Of a stretch of 52,136 nucleotides of DNA, positions 1 to 9,294 are shown in pieces (position 1 is the stretch's first letter; each line of letters opens with the position of its first letter). Under the pieces are notes generated by a model that saw nothing but the letters and a program-made list of their open reading frames with translations, was not told the origin of the DNA and did not search any database. Where the stretch lies: the NCBI GenBank assembly GCA_030615505.1, contig JAUWZD010000019.1, forward strand, positions 1-52,136, read 5' to 3'. A program made the translations under genes and the position numbers. The DNA comes from Spirochaetales bacterium. GTDB lineage: Bacteria > Spirochaetota > Spirochaetia > SZUA-6 > DRHE01.

Positions 1-287
1 CCCTCTACAAAGAGCATCTCCACTATATGCCGCCGCTGTTCATTCAATTCCCCGGTATTGTTCTCAATAACCATACCATTGCCCACCACCATGGTGCATG
101 CATTAATCGGTTTACCGTTTACATTAACCGTGCAGATCCGGCAGTGCCCTCCGGGACTCAATTCCTTATGATAACAGAGGTGAGGAATATAAATACCTGC
201 ATCACTCGCAGCTTCTAAAATAGTCTGTCCCGCATTCGCCTGGACTTCAACTCCGTCTATAATGATCGTTACCTTTTCTGTACCCAT
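1..287 (-). CDS. NuoG/HoxU-type 2Fe-2S ferredoxin subunit (3' end beyond window)
   Basis: The gene starts at 287 and runs off the left edge; only its first 95 or so codons are visible. The visible part is a plant-type [2Fe-2S] ferredoxin domain: it begins MGTEKVTIIIDG, has the ligand series HLCYHKELSPGGHCRICTV, and a further Cys in INACTMVV. This is the usual N-terminus of NuoG, HoxU and the large subunit of Fe-only hydrogenases. The start lies 2 bases after the stop of nuoEF, with a GGGGG ribosome-binding stretch inside the nuoEF 3' end, so the two are co-translated. By family knowledge it would pass electrons between the NADH module and a hydrogenase or formate dehydrogenase. Which of these cannot be told, because the C-terminus is missing. 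Confidence 0.85.
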   Translation of the reverse strand, partial: MGTEKVTIIIDGVEVQANAGQTILEAASDAGIYIPHLCYHKELSPGGHCRICTVNVNGKPINACTMVVGNGMVIENNTGELNEQRRHIVEMLFVE

Positions 288-289
288 TA

Positions 290-2119
290 TTATTCTACCC
301 CCTTTCCAGACCCCTTTCCAGACCCCTTTACAGATCCCTTTCCAAAATCCTCTACAAACTTCCTGCCGGTAATTTCATAGTAATCACTGAAAGCCGTCTC
401 TACATCAAAATGGGGAATAAAATCCTTATCAGTAATCCTCTTTTTATAGATGTCCTGAAAATTCTGCAGTGTTGTGAGTATGGGATTGGCTGCTGTTTGC
501 CCCAGTCCGCACCGGCTCATAATTTTAACCGTATTTCCCCAATTTTTTAGATCCTCCAAATCGGACCCCGTTCCCCTGCCCTCAAGTATTTTTTCCATCT
601 TTTTATTAAGAAGCTCGGTGCCCACCCTGCAGGGTACACACCAGCCGCATGATTCCTCTGCAAAGAACCCGGTAAAATCATGCACAACCTCAAGAAGATC
701 CCTCCGGGGCCCGAACACGATCACAGAGCCGCCGGTGGGGATATCCTCAAAACTGATTCTCCGACCGAAATCCTTGGGCGCCACACAGACTCCCGATGGT
801 CCGCCTACCTGCACAGCCTGGGCATCTTCAGCACACACCATCTCTAAAAGCCTGTCAATGGTAACACCGTATTCCAGCTCATATATGCCCGGGTTCTTAC
901 AGTCTCCTGATACACTTAAGAGCTTGGTGCCGGTTGAATCCCTTGTGCCGAGCTTTGCAAACCACTCGCCGCCTTTTTCTAAAACCCTGGCAGCGCAGCA
1001 GAGGGTTTCCACATTATTCACTGAACTGGGCTGATTCATATAACCCACCGACACAGGATAGGGAGGACGGTCCCTGGGAGCTCCCCTTTTGCCCTCTAAA
1101 GACTCAATTAGTGAGGATTCCTCTCCGCAGACATAGGCGCCTGCTCCTAACTGGATGCGTATATCAAAATTAACCCCCTCCCGGCCGCAGACATTCTCAC
1201 CCAAAAGACCCGATCTTCTTCTCCGGGCTAAAACTTGCTGTAGATGGGACATGAGGTACTGGTATTCAGCTCTTAAATATAGCAGACCGAGTTTTGCGCC
1301 TATGGCATAACCGGCTATGGTCATGCCTTCGAAGAGAAGATCAGCCGCCTCTGTCAAAATAAGACGATCCTTAAATGTACCGGGTTCGCCTTCGTCGGCA
1401 TTGCAGATAAGGTAATGCTCATCTCCTGCTGCCTTGCGGCAGAAGCTCCACTTCATGCCCGTGGGGAACCCCGCACCGCCCCTGCCGCGGAGCCTGGATT
1501 TTGTGATCTCTTCGATTACCTCTTCCGGAGTCATATTTAAAGCCCGGCGACCGGCAGTCCCGTTTTCAAATGGCGCGAAAATAACCGGACCTGCCTGGCG
1601 AAGATTGAGCTGTACCCTGTCAGATGGAAAAATCTCTTGATCCTCTTTCCCTTTCGCTTTTCGAAGCACATCCACAATTGCCGGAACATCTTTGGGCTTG
1701 ATATCGGTGACCACCATGCCATTGATAAGGGCTGCCGGCGCCTGGTCACACATCCCAATACATGCAGTGTATTCTAAGGATATCATTCCGTCGGGAGTAG
1801 TTTCTCCCATCGAAACACACAAGGCTTTTTCAAAGGCTTCGGCTACTTCCTTTAAGCCGTGCATCTTATTCACAACACAATTGCTCAGGCGGATAACAAA
1901 TTTCCCCCCAGGATCGCGTTTTAAAAATGAGTAAAAACTCACCATGTCCTCAACCTCGACACGATGAATATTTAAAGCTTTAGCAATCTGCCCTAGCGCA
2001 TCATCAGATATATACCCGAGTTTTTCCTGCACCTCCCTGACAATATCCATTAACCGGCCTCGATCATTCTCCTGATCTTCAGCAATCTTTGTAATGACAG
2101 CGGCATCTTTATTAGACAT
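290..2119 (-). CDS. Fused NuoE-NuoF NADH-binding flavoprotein subunit
   Basis: The 609-residue protein joins a 24-kDa NuoE-like thioredoxin-fold domain (about 1-150) to a 51-kDa NuoF domain. NuoF motifs are complete: GRGGAGFPTG for FMN/NADH, CNADEGEPGTFKDR, GAGAYVCGEE, and the 4Fe-4S ligands CGWCVPC plus a later Cys in MSRCGLGQ. In the NuoE part C81, C120 and C124 are present, but the expected second ligand (C81+5) is Met86, so the N-terminal cluster may be altered. A GGAGG ribosome-binding site precedes the ATG. It is predicted to be the NADH-oxidising or NAD-reducing module of a soluble hydrogenase or related oxidoreductase together with the downstream ferredoxin subunit. The C-terminus ends in a Lys-Gly-Ser-Gly tandem repeat that is not part of the family. 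Confidence 0.92.
   Translation of the reverse strand: MSNKDAAVITKIAEDQENDRGRLMDIVREVQEKLGYISDDALGQIAKALNIHRVEVEDMVSFYSFLKRDPGGKFVIRLSNCVVNKMHGLKEVAEAFEKALCVSMGETTPDGMISLEYTACIGMCDQAPAALINGMVVTDIKPKDVPAIVDVLRKAKGKEDQEIFPSDRVQLNLRQAGPVIFAPFENGTAGRRALNMTPEEVIEEITKSRLRGRGGAGFPTGMKWSFCRKAAGDEHYLICNADEGEPGTFKDRLILTEAADLLFEGMTIAGYAIGAKLGLLYLRAEYQYLMSHLQQVLARRRRSGLLGENVCGREGVNFDIRIQLGAGAYVCGEESSLIESLEGKRGAPRDRPPYPVSVGYMNQPSSVNNVETLCCAARVLEKGGEWFAKLGTRDSTGTKLLSVSGDCKNPGIYELEYGVTIDRLLEMVCAEDAQAVQVGGPSGVCVAPKDFGRRISFEDIPTGGSVIVFGPRRDLLEVVHDFTGFFAEESCGWCVPCRVGTELLNKKMEKILEGRGTGSDLEDLKNWGNTVKIMSRCGLGQTAANPILTTLQNFQDIYKKRITDKDFIPHFDVETAFSDYYEITGRKFVEDFGKGSVKGSGKGSGKGVE
302..349 (-). repeat. Four 12-base tandem units in the 3' end of nuoEF
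   Basis: On the plus strand the unit CTTTCCAGACCC occurs twice exactly, followed by CTTTACAGATCC and CTTTCCAAAATC. The array is in frame and encodes the Lys-Gly/Ser-Gly tail of the NuoEF protein. Similar short in-frame arrays occur in manC, nifU and the ssb genes of this window. Confidence 0.85.
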
Positions 2120-2228
2120 TCGTTATGCCTCCTCAAGCCTTTATACAAATCGGACTATTCTTTATATATTCGATGCAGATATCGTGAGTATTTTCAATTT
2201 GCCAGCATAAAGGAATGAAAAAGATCCG

Positions 2229-3140
2229 TCAAGGAAAAAATTGGCCTTTACTAAAAATATTTCTCTCATTACCGGGCAACGCTATAAAGGAATCATTCCT
2301 TAAGTCCTCTTTATTATACTCAAGTTCCTCCTCTGAATGCATACTGCACAGCTTCTTACCCGCTCCATTTACAATCATATGGGCGGCGGCCGTATCCCAC
2401 TCCATGGTAGGACCGAAGCGCGGATATATATCCGCCTTTCCCTCAGCCACAAAACAGATCTTCAATGCGCTGCCACAGGTTATCAGCTCGACCTCACTGT
2501 AGGAGTATTTTAACTTTCGGATAAAATCATCTAACTCACTGCCCCTGTGGGAGCGGCTGACCGCCACAGTGATTTTTGTCTTTTTGTGTCCCGGATCATG
2601 ATTGCCTCTATCAGCCACGCCGAGCTTTTCAGCCCTTTTTATGAGCTCAGGATAAAGCTTCGCGGAAATCTCTCCAGGAATTCCCCCATATTCAGAGGCA
2701 AATCTTTCAAGCTTATAGGAGCCTATTCCCCTAAACCCGAAGTAGAGCAGATCAAAGACAGGGGCATATACTACACCCAAAAGCGCTCTATTTTTTTCCA
2801 TCAGGGCGATGTTCACTGTGAACTCACCATTGCGTTTGATAAACTCCTTTGTGCCGTCCAGCGGATCAATCAACCAGTAGTAATTCCACTTTTTCCTCTC
2901 TGAAAAGGGAATATCCTTACCCTCCTCGCTCAAAAGATGAATGTGCCATTTCCTCTTAACCCGAGGGAGCTCATTGGCAATAACAAGATGGGATAGCCGG
3001 TCTGCTTCGGTTATCGGAGATCGGTCCTCCTTACTGTGCACCCCGAACTCTGTCTCATATACTTTTAGAATAGGCCCGGAAGCTTTTAGAGCCGCGCGCA
3101 GAGCCGCTGTAAGTAAATCGACTAAATCATTGCTTGTCAT
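2229..3140 (-). CDS. cysQ: CysQ-like 3'(2'),5'-bisphosphate nucleotidase (inositol monophosphatase family)
   Basis: The 303-residue protein has the metal-binding motifs of the inositol monophosphatase superfamily: WLIDPLDGTKEFIKRNGEFT in the middle and EWDTAAAHMIVNGAGKKL near the C-terminus. The DPLDGTKEF form and the EWDTAAAH motif are typical of CysQ, which removes the 3'-phosphate from 3'-phosphoadenosine 5'-phosphate in the cytoplasm. The length is slightly above the usual 250-270. It lies between a glycosyltransferase and nuoEF, all on the minus strand. A sugar- or inositol-phosphate substrate connected to the neighbouring glycosyltransferase is possible and cannot be excluded. Confidence 0.85.
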   Translation of the reverse strand: MTSNDLVDLLTAALRAALKASGPILKVYETEFGVHSKEDRSPITEADRLSHLVIANELPRVKRKWHIHLLSEEGKDIPFSERKKWNYYWLIDPLDGTKEFIKRNGEFTVNIALMEKNRALLGVVYAPVFDLLYFGFRGIGSYKLERFASEYGGIPGEISAKLYPELIKRAEKLGVADRGNHDPGHKKTKITVAVSRSHRGSELDDFIRKLKYSYSEVELITCGSALKICFVAEGKADIYPRFGPTMEWDTAAAHMIVNGAGKKLCSMHSEEELEYNKEDLRNDSFIALPGNERNIFSKGQFFP

Positions 3141-3181
3141 AAATGAAACCCCGGCCGGCTTCCCGGTGAGTTATAAGCGTA

Positions 3182-4474
3182 TTAACAGTATTTCTGGCCC
3201 CAGAAAGAGGTGAGAATATGCTGCAGCTTCAACTCTAAGACATGGTAAGAAAAGTGCTTCAGTCCTAAGCGGTAATTTTTCTCCGTCATCCTGTGAACCC
3301 TCTCTTTATCCTGAAGAAGCTCACAGGTCTGTTTCACCGTGTCGGAGGATATAAAATCATCCATTTCAATCACATCAAACCCCTTGGGCTTAATGTCAAA
3401 GAAATAGATTGAATAATTATTTACCATTAATGGACGTTTAAAATAAATTGCCTCTAAAAAGGCATTGCCGAATCCCTCAAATACGGATGGGTAGGTAATA
3501 AGGTCCGCATGGGGATAAATATCCTGAAGGGAATAGATCTTGCGCCCGTCCCTGGTTACGCCCCGCTCTTCATTAATTATATCATCCACAAAGAGGGCAT
3601 TGACATTTAATATGCGGGCATACTCCTTGACCCGCTGCTGATACTCATACCCCTCATCCCCCGAGGCATGGGAAATCACTAAAGCGGCTTTCCTGCCTAA
3701 ACGCGCAGTCAGTTCTATGGCATGCTCAATGCCCTTTCTCTTTACCACCCGGGTCGGCTGCAGGATAAGAAGCTCATCTTTGTCGATGCCCAAATCCCGG
3801 CGCACATCTTTATTATATTCATCTATAACCGAGGGAGGCTCTTCAAAGTTCATCACATTGGGTATCAGAGTCGCTGCTATACCGGTTCTCAAGGCAAGCT
3901 GATTCTGGGCTGAGCTGTTAATTACCACATGCTGTATGGAGTCAAGATGGGGAGGATAGCAGGAGTTGAAATAATCCCATACGCAGTTATGCAGGAATCG
4001 TTTTCTCTCCCAGAAGAAATCGTGATGATGGGCTATGGTTTTGATCCCTGTCTCCGCAATTACCTCGGTTATTGCCAATCCCAGTGGAATATTCAGAGGA
4101 ATGGTTAAGGAATTTTCCGGAACAAGAATATCGACATTATATTTTTCTATAAACTCGTGTATCCGATCCTTTAGAATTTTGCGGTAGCGATGCAGCAGAC
4201 CGGTGGTTTCCCTGGGGCGGCAGGTATTATCGAAGCAGGAATTATAGATCTCCTTAATTACCGGATGCTTGAAATGAGTCTCTTCCACTAAAAAAGAACT
4301 CTCTTCCGGAGTATCCAGCTCTCCCGCCATATAAACGCATCGAAAACCCCAATCCTCAAAAACATCCGCCCATTTTTGGGTTTCCAGTGTTACTCCATCC
4401 ATACCGGCAAATCTAAAAGAGATAAAGCCGATGGTCTTACCCTCGACATCGGAAGTCAGATTCATATCCTTCAT
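3182..4474 (-). CDS. Family-4 glycosyltransferase (possibly glycerate-glycoside synthase)
   Basis: A 430-residue GT-B fold enzyme. The N-terminal domain starts with GFISFRFAGMDGVTLETQKW. The C-terminal nucleotide-sugar domain has ILQPTRVVKRKGIEHAIEL and the acidic motif EGFGNAFLEA typical of family GT4. The opening motif resembles what I recall of mannosylglucosylglycerate synthases, which make a compatible solute, but that is from memory and not proven here. No clear ribosome-binding site precedes the first ATG; a second ATG lies three codons in. It is upstream of and co-directional with the CysQ-like phosphatase (41-base gap), which could fit a synthase and phosphatase pair. Confidence 0.8.
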   Translation of the reverse strand: MKDMNLTSDVEGKTIGFISFRFAGMDGVTLETQKWADVFEDWGFRCVYMAGELDTPEESSFLVEETHFKHPVIKEIYNSCFDNTCRPRETTGLLHRYRKILKDRIHEFIEKYNVDILVPENSLTIPLNIPLGLAITEVIAETGIKTIAHHHDFFWERKRFLHNCVWDYFNSCYPPHLDSIQHVVINSSAQNQLALRTGIAATLIPNVMNFEEPPSVIDEYNKDVRRDLGIDKDELLILQPTRVVKRKGIEHAIELTARLGRKAALVISHASGDEGYEYQQRVKEYARILNVNALFVDDIINEERGVTRDGRKIYSLQDIYPHADLITYPSVFEGFGNAFLEAIYFKRPLMVNNYSIYFFDIKPKGFDVIEMDDFISSDTVKQTCELLQDKERVHRMTEKNYRLGLKHFSYHVLELKLQHILTSFWGQKYC

Positions 4475-4566
4475 TTCTATACAATAAACAGAAACTTAAC
4501 ATTCATCAAGAAATATTTTTCTTTTTTTAATAGTATTTCAACCCCGAAAGAGAATAACTTAAGGCA

Positions 4567-5874
4567 TCAGGGATTTCCGAAATCGAAGTAAATAACTAAG
4601 GGCGTTATGCCTACATGAACCGCTTCCAGATCAACAATATCCTGCGGGCGGATAAATACAAAACGAACCCCTCTATTATCGAATTTATATAAAAAACTGG
4701 TTCCTTCCTGACCCGGATACTCGTCAAACTGAAATGTAATGATACCGTCAAACTGGTATAAAAGCTCAGCAGATAGATAATAGGGGAAGTCCACTACTCC
4801 TCTGCCTTCCACCGGACCCGGAAATATTTGGAACGAGAGACTTCCGAAATCATCCCAAAAAAAGCGCATTCCTTCTAAGAGCTCAATACTTCCATAAGCC
4901 GTACTGTGAAGCAGCCTTCCTCTTGATACGAATTCCTTAAAAAGCTTAAATCTGCGTCCGCGCTCCCCGGATATGATCTGATCAATATCCTGGTCAAAGA
5001 GAACATACACAGCACTCGTTATTTGACCGCCTTTGGTATATGTAAGGATGATTCTCGTGTCCCCTTCTATATAAATACGCAGACCCGTACCCAGGAAATG
5101 ATAACGATTGGGACCCACCTTTTCCACTGCTTCATAGCTGAAGATCTCCTGATACTTTGATGTAATGAGGTCTATTCGTTTTCCGTTCCGATCGGGAAAA
5201 AGACCGATAAACTTGTTGAAACGCAGAAGATCGATCTTCCCTGAGTCCGCCATTTCCCGGAAATACTCAGGCCTCCATACTGTAGATAATAGATTGTCTA
5301 AAACCTGGTCTTTTGCCATGAGATGTTGCACTTCAGCGTGGGGATCGCCCCGGGTCGAAAAAGTGCCCAGATAGTAGCCGAAGCAGAAGCCCTCGCAGCC
5401 GTCCTCTGTGAGAACCCGGTACCAGTAATCCTCATAGCCGGATATGATTACCTTATCTACGCTTCTGTTTAAAATCTTAAGAAGCTGTCCTTCCCGTAGT
5501 TTATATACTCTCTTTGCCTCCTGGTGGGGTTTATCACGAATGGGAAGTCCGTCTTTTTCTGCATAGCCGAACATGTTTTTGTTCTGAGCGTAATCTGCCG
5601 CTCCAGCTTGAGCCTTCTTAAGATCCGGATATGCTCTCACCCGCCAGAAAGGAATCTCTTTAAGCTCCCGGCTGTCGCCTAAGCGCACGAGGTAGGACTT
5701 TTGAATCTGAGATTCCTTTATGATCTGTATGATCTCTCCGGTCAAAAAGGGGCTCTCTTTTTTTGCCCAGAGAACCATGCCATAGGAAATGGGTTTTGTA
5801 CTACAATATGTGAAAATCAATGAACTGCCTATCAACAGCAGTAACAAACAACTTTTCTTTATCTCAAGCGGCAA
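4567..5874 (-). CDS. SH3-like domain lipoprotein, function unknown
   Basis: A 435-residue protein with a hydrophobic N-terminus (CLLLLLIGSSLIFTYC) that ends in a spirochaete-style lipobox, so it is probably a lipoprotein. Residues about 105-170 (from AEKDGLPIRDKP to CEGFCFGYYLGTF) read as a bacterial SH3-like (SH3_3) module. The rest is beta-rich and not recognised. The gene is divergent from the M20 peptidase at 5987. I have no specific function; such spirochaete proteins are usually annotated as SH3 domain-containing. Confidence 0.75.
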   Translation of the reverse strand: MPLEIKKSCLLLLLIGSSLIFTYCSTKPISYGMVLWAKKESPFLTGEIIQIIKESQIQKSYLVRLGDSRELKEIPFWRVRAYPDLKKAQAGAADYAQNKNMFGYAEKDGLPIRDKPHQEAKRVYKLREGQLLKILNRSVDKVIISGYEDYWYRVLTEDGCEGFCFGYYLGTFSTRGDPHAEVQHLMAKDQVLDNLLSTVWRPEYFREMADSGKIDLLRFNKFIGLFPDRNGKRIDLITSKYQEIFSYEAVEKVGPNRYHFLGTGLRIYIEGDTRIILTYTKGGQITSAVYVLFDQDIDQIISGERGRRFKLFKEFVSRGRLLHSTAYGSIELLEGMRFFWDDFGSLSFQIFPGPVEGRGVVDFPYYLSAELLYQFDGIITFQFDEYPGQEGTSFLYKFDNRGVRFVFIRPQDIVDLEAVHVGITPLVIYFDFGNP

Positions 5875-5986
5875 GATCTTCCTCCGTTCTTGCTCAGAAT
5901 ATGCTAATTATAGATTAAAAGTCAATGATCGACCCCCGGGAGGGAGGGATTGCGTTGATTGCTTTTTTTGGATTATAACATCTTAT

Positions 5987-7213
5987 ATGAAGGATTTAGA
6001 AAAAATATTTGCAAAAATTGAAGATCTCACTGAGTCAATGATCATCCTGCAGGAGGAGCTTACCGCCGTACCCGCTGTTGCGCCCCAGAACGGAGGAAGC
6101 GGCGAATGGGATAAGGCGCAGGTGCTTCTTTCCCGGCTTGAAAGTATGAGCTTTAATGAAGTGGAAATGTTCAGCGCTCCTGACGACAGGGTTGATTCCG
6201 GCAAGAGACCTAATATCGTTGTCACTCTAAGGGGAGAGAAGGATGAGCCGCGATTCTGGATTATGAGCCATCTGGATATTGTTCCTCCAGGTGACGAATC
6301 ACTCTGGGGTTCTGATCCTTATACAGTAGTCCGGAAGGAGGGCATGCTTACAGGCAGGGGAGTTGAAGATAATCACCAGGGAATAATTTCTTCCTTAATA
6401 GCGGCCCTGTCCCTTAAAGAACTTAAGCTTAAACCTAAGAAAACTGTCAAGCTCCTGTTCGTGGCCGATGAAGAAACAGGCTCCGATTATGGTATTAAAT
6501 ACATTTTAGCCAGGCACCGGCTGTTCTTAAAAAACGATGTGGCTTTAGTCCCGGACGGCGGCCGCAGGGACGGTGCAATGATTCAAATAGCTGAGAAGAG
6601 CATCCTCTGGCTGAAATTTCAGACCAAAGGCAGGCAGTGTCACGGCTCTATGCCGGATGAGGGCATTAATGCATTTTTGGCCGGCTCTGCTCTGGTGCTG
6701 AAACTGAATGAGCTAAACCGACTCTATTCCGAAAAAAATTCACTCTTTAATCCCCCGGGTTCAACCTTTGTGCCCACCAAAAAAGAGGCCAATATTCCGA
6801 ATATAAACACCATACCAGGAGATGACATTTTCTATTTTGACTGCAGGATTCTCCCCTCTCAGGACTTAGAAGAGGTGATGGGGCGCATCATTACTATTTG
6901 CACTGGAGTAGAGCAGAAATATGGGGTTGCCATTACCGTCTCAATCGTTCAGAGGGTCTCCTCTCCTTCGACCCCGGAGAGCTCTGCCTTAGTTAATAGC
7001 CTTAAGAAAGCACTGAAAGAGGTTTATGACATTGAAGGAGAGCTGTGCGGAATCGGCGGTGGAACTGTGGCTTCCTTTTTAAGAAATGCCGGGATCCACA
7101 CTGTAGTTTGGGCTAAGATAGATGAATCCATGCATATGCCTAATGAATACTGTAGAATAGGAAATATGGTTGGGGACGCCAAAGTGATGGCCCATATAAT
7201 GCTCAATCAATAA
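5987..7213 (+). CDS. M20 family metallo-peptidase/deacylase (ArgE/DapE type)
   Basis: The 408-residue enzyme starts at the ATG of MKDLEKIF. The reading frame is open for 66 codons upstream, but that part has no family resemblance and overlaps the divergent neighbour. Metal-site motifs of the M20/ArgE/DapE family are present: SHLDIVPPGD, GRGVEDNHQG, VADEETGSDYG and the terminal HMPNEYCRIG. A glycine-rich loop (GIGGGTVASFL) precedes the last motif. The family removes acyl groups from amino acids or cleaves dipeptides; the substrate cannot be read from sequence. A purine-rich GGGAGGGA lies about 40 bases upstream, which is too far to be its ribosome-binding site. The 3' end overlaps the convergent gene by 11 bases. 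Confidence 0.88.
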   Translation: MKDLEKIFAKIEDLTESMIILQEELTAVPAVAPQNGGSGEWDKAQVLLSRLESMSFNEVEMFSAPDDRVDSGKRPNIVVTLRGEKDEPRFWIMSHLDIVPPGDESLWGSDPYTVVRKEGMLTGRGVEDNHQGIISSLIAALSLKELKLKPKKTVKLLFVADEETGSDYGIKYILARHRLFLKNDVALVPDGGRRDGAMIQIAEKSILWLKFQTKGRQCHGSMPDEGINAFLAGSALVLKLNELNRLYSEKNSLFNPPGSTFVPTKKEANIPNINTIPGDDIFYFDCRILPSQDLEEVMGRIITICTGVEQKYGVAITVSIVQRVSSPSTPESSALVNSLKKALKEVYDIEGELCGIGGGTVASFLRNAGIHTVVWAKIDESMHMPNEYCRIGNMVGDAKVMAHIMLNQ

Positions 7214-8042
7214 TAATCAGAATCCTTCCCTGCTTAAGGAGTTTATGATTTCCTTCCCGGCAGAGCAGTTTCCGGGCAATATCATTGGGAATAAGAATAT
7301 CCGTGGAATTCTTCCCGAAAACGCCCCTGGCCATGGTTTTTAAGGGGAAAGCTCCGATGCGCTCATAATTTTCCTTGTAATCAACCGAATCGATGTAAGC
7401 AGCCATACCCCACTTCATTAAGGTTTCAGGCTCACACATTTCAGACGATAGGATAAGATTCATATCCTCATCGTAGAGCTTGAGAAAAAGGGAGGGGGTA
7501 ATGCGTTCGCTGCCTCTCTTTCCGTGAGCCGGATAAAGCCCTTGAGCGAAAATGACTAAACCCGTAAATGTTCTGGAGGGCTCAAATCCTAAATATTTTT
7601 TGATTGGGAAAGCCCTGGAATGTTCAATAAAGGGTGTAATAAGTCCCTTTTCTCCAAAAAATGAAAAATAATAGCGGACATGAACCTGACGGACATCCCG
7701 GGAGAGATTGGCAAATTGTTTTTTCCCCTCTGATGCCAGATTATGCAGGTTGCGGTAGAGGTCTTCTCTCTCTTTGATTCTCTCGCCCACAGTGTTTAAG
7801 GAATTCAGGGTGATATCTACGACCGAATCCATAAACAATGCAGGCAGCTCTCTTGCGATCTCCACCTCGGCCTGGTAACGGGTGGTCGGGACCAGGGGCG
7901 CACTGCCTAAATCCATGCGCGCGTCTATAATCAATGCTCCCTCCCGCCAGTCTAAATGCCTGTCCAGGCTAATCCGGCTATTCTCCGGGTAGAGACTTTG
8001 AAGGGCTAAAACCAGGAAAAGAAGGGGGTATACAGCTTTCAA
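7203..8042 (-). CDS. Hypothetical exported protein
   Basis: A 279-residue protein with an N-terminal signal peptide (MKAVYPLLFLVLALQSLYP) and no lipobox Cys. It is predicted to be periplasmic. I recognise no domain. A central segment (GLVIFAQGLYPAHGKRGSERITPSLFLKLYDED) and the C-terminus (KQGRILIIID) look like beta strands around conserved glycine turns. The start codon overlaps the aminotransferase stop by 4 bases, so the two genes form an operon. Confidence 0.7.
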   Translation of the reverse strand: MKAVYPLLFLVLALQSLYPENSRISLDRHLDWREGALIIDARMDLGSAPLVPTTRYQAEVEIARELPALFMDSVVDITLNSLNTVGERIKEREDLYRNLHNLASEGKKQFANLSRDVRQVHVRYYFSFFGEKGLITPFIEHSRAFPIKKYLGFEPSRTFTGLVIFAQGLYPAHGKRGSERITPSLFLKLYDEDMNLILSSEMCEPETLMKWGMAAYIDSVDYKENYERIGAFPLKTMARGVFGKNSTDILIPNDIARKLLCREGNHKLLKQGRILIIID

Positions 8043-9280
8043 GCAGTGCCTCTTATCCGTGATTTAATCAGACCGGAGAGCCGCCGTATGCCTTCCCGGA
8101 TCTCCTCTTCAGAGGGAAAAGAAAAATTGAGCCTCATTGAATTATGCCCTCCCCCATTCGGGAAAAAGGCGGATCCCTTTACATAAGCCACATTACGCTC
8201 AATGGCCTCATTGAACATCTCATCTGAATCCATTCCTTCAGGAAGCATGATCCACAGGAATAATCCCCCCTGTGGAATCACCCAGTTCATGCCCGGGCTC
8301 TTGGGCATATATTCCTCTAAGGCCTCCAGCATCACCTGCTGCTTATGGCGGTAGATCCGGATATTCAGAGCTATTCGGGATTCTAAAAGCTTTCTGCGAA
8401 TAAATCCTTCCACAATTTTCTGGTTAAAAGGCGATGTACACAAATCTGCAGCCTGTTTGGCCTGCACGAATTTATCAATAATGCACTTATCAGCTGTGAT
8501 CCAGCCCAGACGCATGCCCGGAGACAGAATTTTGGAAAAGGTGAACAGATTAATTACTCTCCTCCCCTTATCAAGGGAAGAGATCATAGGCAGAGTCTCT
8601 CCTGTGTAGCGCAGCCATCTGTATGGGACATCCTCCACAATAAGCAGATCAAATTCTTCGGCAATGTCAATAAGCTCCTGTCTTCTCTTTAATGACATGG
8701 TAATTCCTGTAGGATTTTGAAAATCAGGAATGGTATAGATGAACTTGGGCATATTCTGATAGTACTCATTTCCATTCCCGGCAGATGATTTCAGCTCTTT
8801 AAGGTTCTTGTTCAATAAATCCGTCCTTAAGCCCTGTTCATCCATATCAATGGGCAGAAAGTGTACGCTGTAACTCTTGAAAGCGCTGACCGCACCCAGA
8901 TAACTGGGGTTCTCAGTGATGACAGTATCCCCGAAATCTATAAATATTTTTCCCACCAGATCCAAAGACTGCTGGGAAGCGGTGGTTATAACGATCTCTT
9001 CTGACGTAACTTCAAGCCCCATGTCCTTTAAAAATGCGATCAGCAGCTCCCGCAAATCCAGGACCCCTTCAGTTGATCCATACTGAAGAGCTATCTGCGG
9101 TGACTCACTTATTACTTCCACGCATATCTCTTTAAGCTCCTGGGCGGGAAAGGTCCCCGGATACGGGAGACCTCCGGCAAAAGAGATCAATCCGGGCTTG
9201 TCTGTTATCTTTAAAAGCTCCCGTATGATAGATCGACTCATTCGTCTGGCAGAGATTGAGAAACGGCTTTTAATTTCCAT
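8039..9280 (-). CDS. PLP-dependent aminotransferase, class I/II (2-aminoadipate/MocR-like)
   Basis: A 413-residue fold-type I aminotransferase. The opening block SFAGGLPYPGTFP is typical of the 2-aminoadipate aminotransferase (LysN)/MocR-like branch. Other motifs are YGSTEGVLDLRELL, TIPDFQNPTGITMS, the aspartate that pairs with the PLP ring nitrogen in IVEDVPYRWLRY, and the Schiff-base lysine in FTFSKILSPGMRLGW. There is no N-terminal DNA-binding domain, so it is an enzyme and not a regulator. The substrate is not determined. It is co-transcribed with the exported protein at 7203. Confidence 0.88.
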   Translation of the reverse strand: MEIKSRFSISARRMSRSIIRELLKITDKPGLISFAGGLPYPGTFPAQELKEICVEVISESPQIALQYGSTEGVLDLRELLIAFLKDMGLEVTSEEIVITTASQQSLDLVGKIFIDFGDTVITENPSYLGAVSAFKSYSVHFLPIDMDEQGLRTDLLNKNLKELKSSAGNGNEYYQNMPKFIYTIPDFQNPTGITMSLKRRQELIDIAEEFDLLIVEDVPYRWLRYTGETLPMISSLDKGRRVINLFTFSKILSPGMRLGWITADKCIIDKFVQAKQAADLCTSPFNQKIVEGFIRRKLLESRIALNIRIYRHKQQVMLEALEEYMPKSPGMNWVIPQGGLFLWIMLPEGMDSDEMFNEAIERNVAYVKGSAFFPNGGGHNSMRLNFSFPSEEEIREGIRRLSGLIKSRIRGTA

Positions 9281-9294
9281 AATTATTCTTTCCT

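Noticed and set aside
302-349. CRISPR-like array in the 12-base repeats
   Set aside because: Units are adjacent without spacers, too short, and in frame within a coding sequence.
5789-5986. Upstream extension of the M20 peptidase
   Set aside because: The extra 66 codons show no similarity to the family and overlap the start of the divergent lipoprotein gene.
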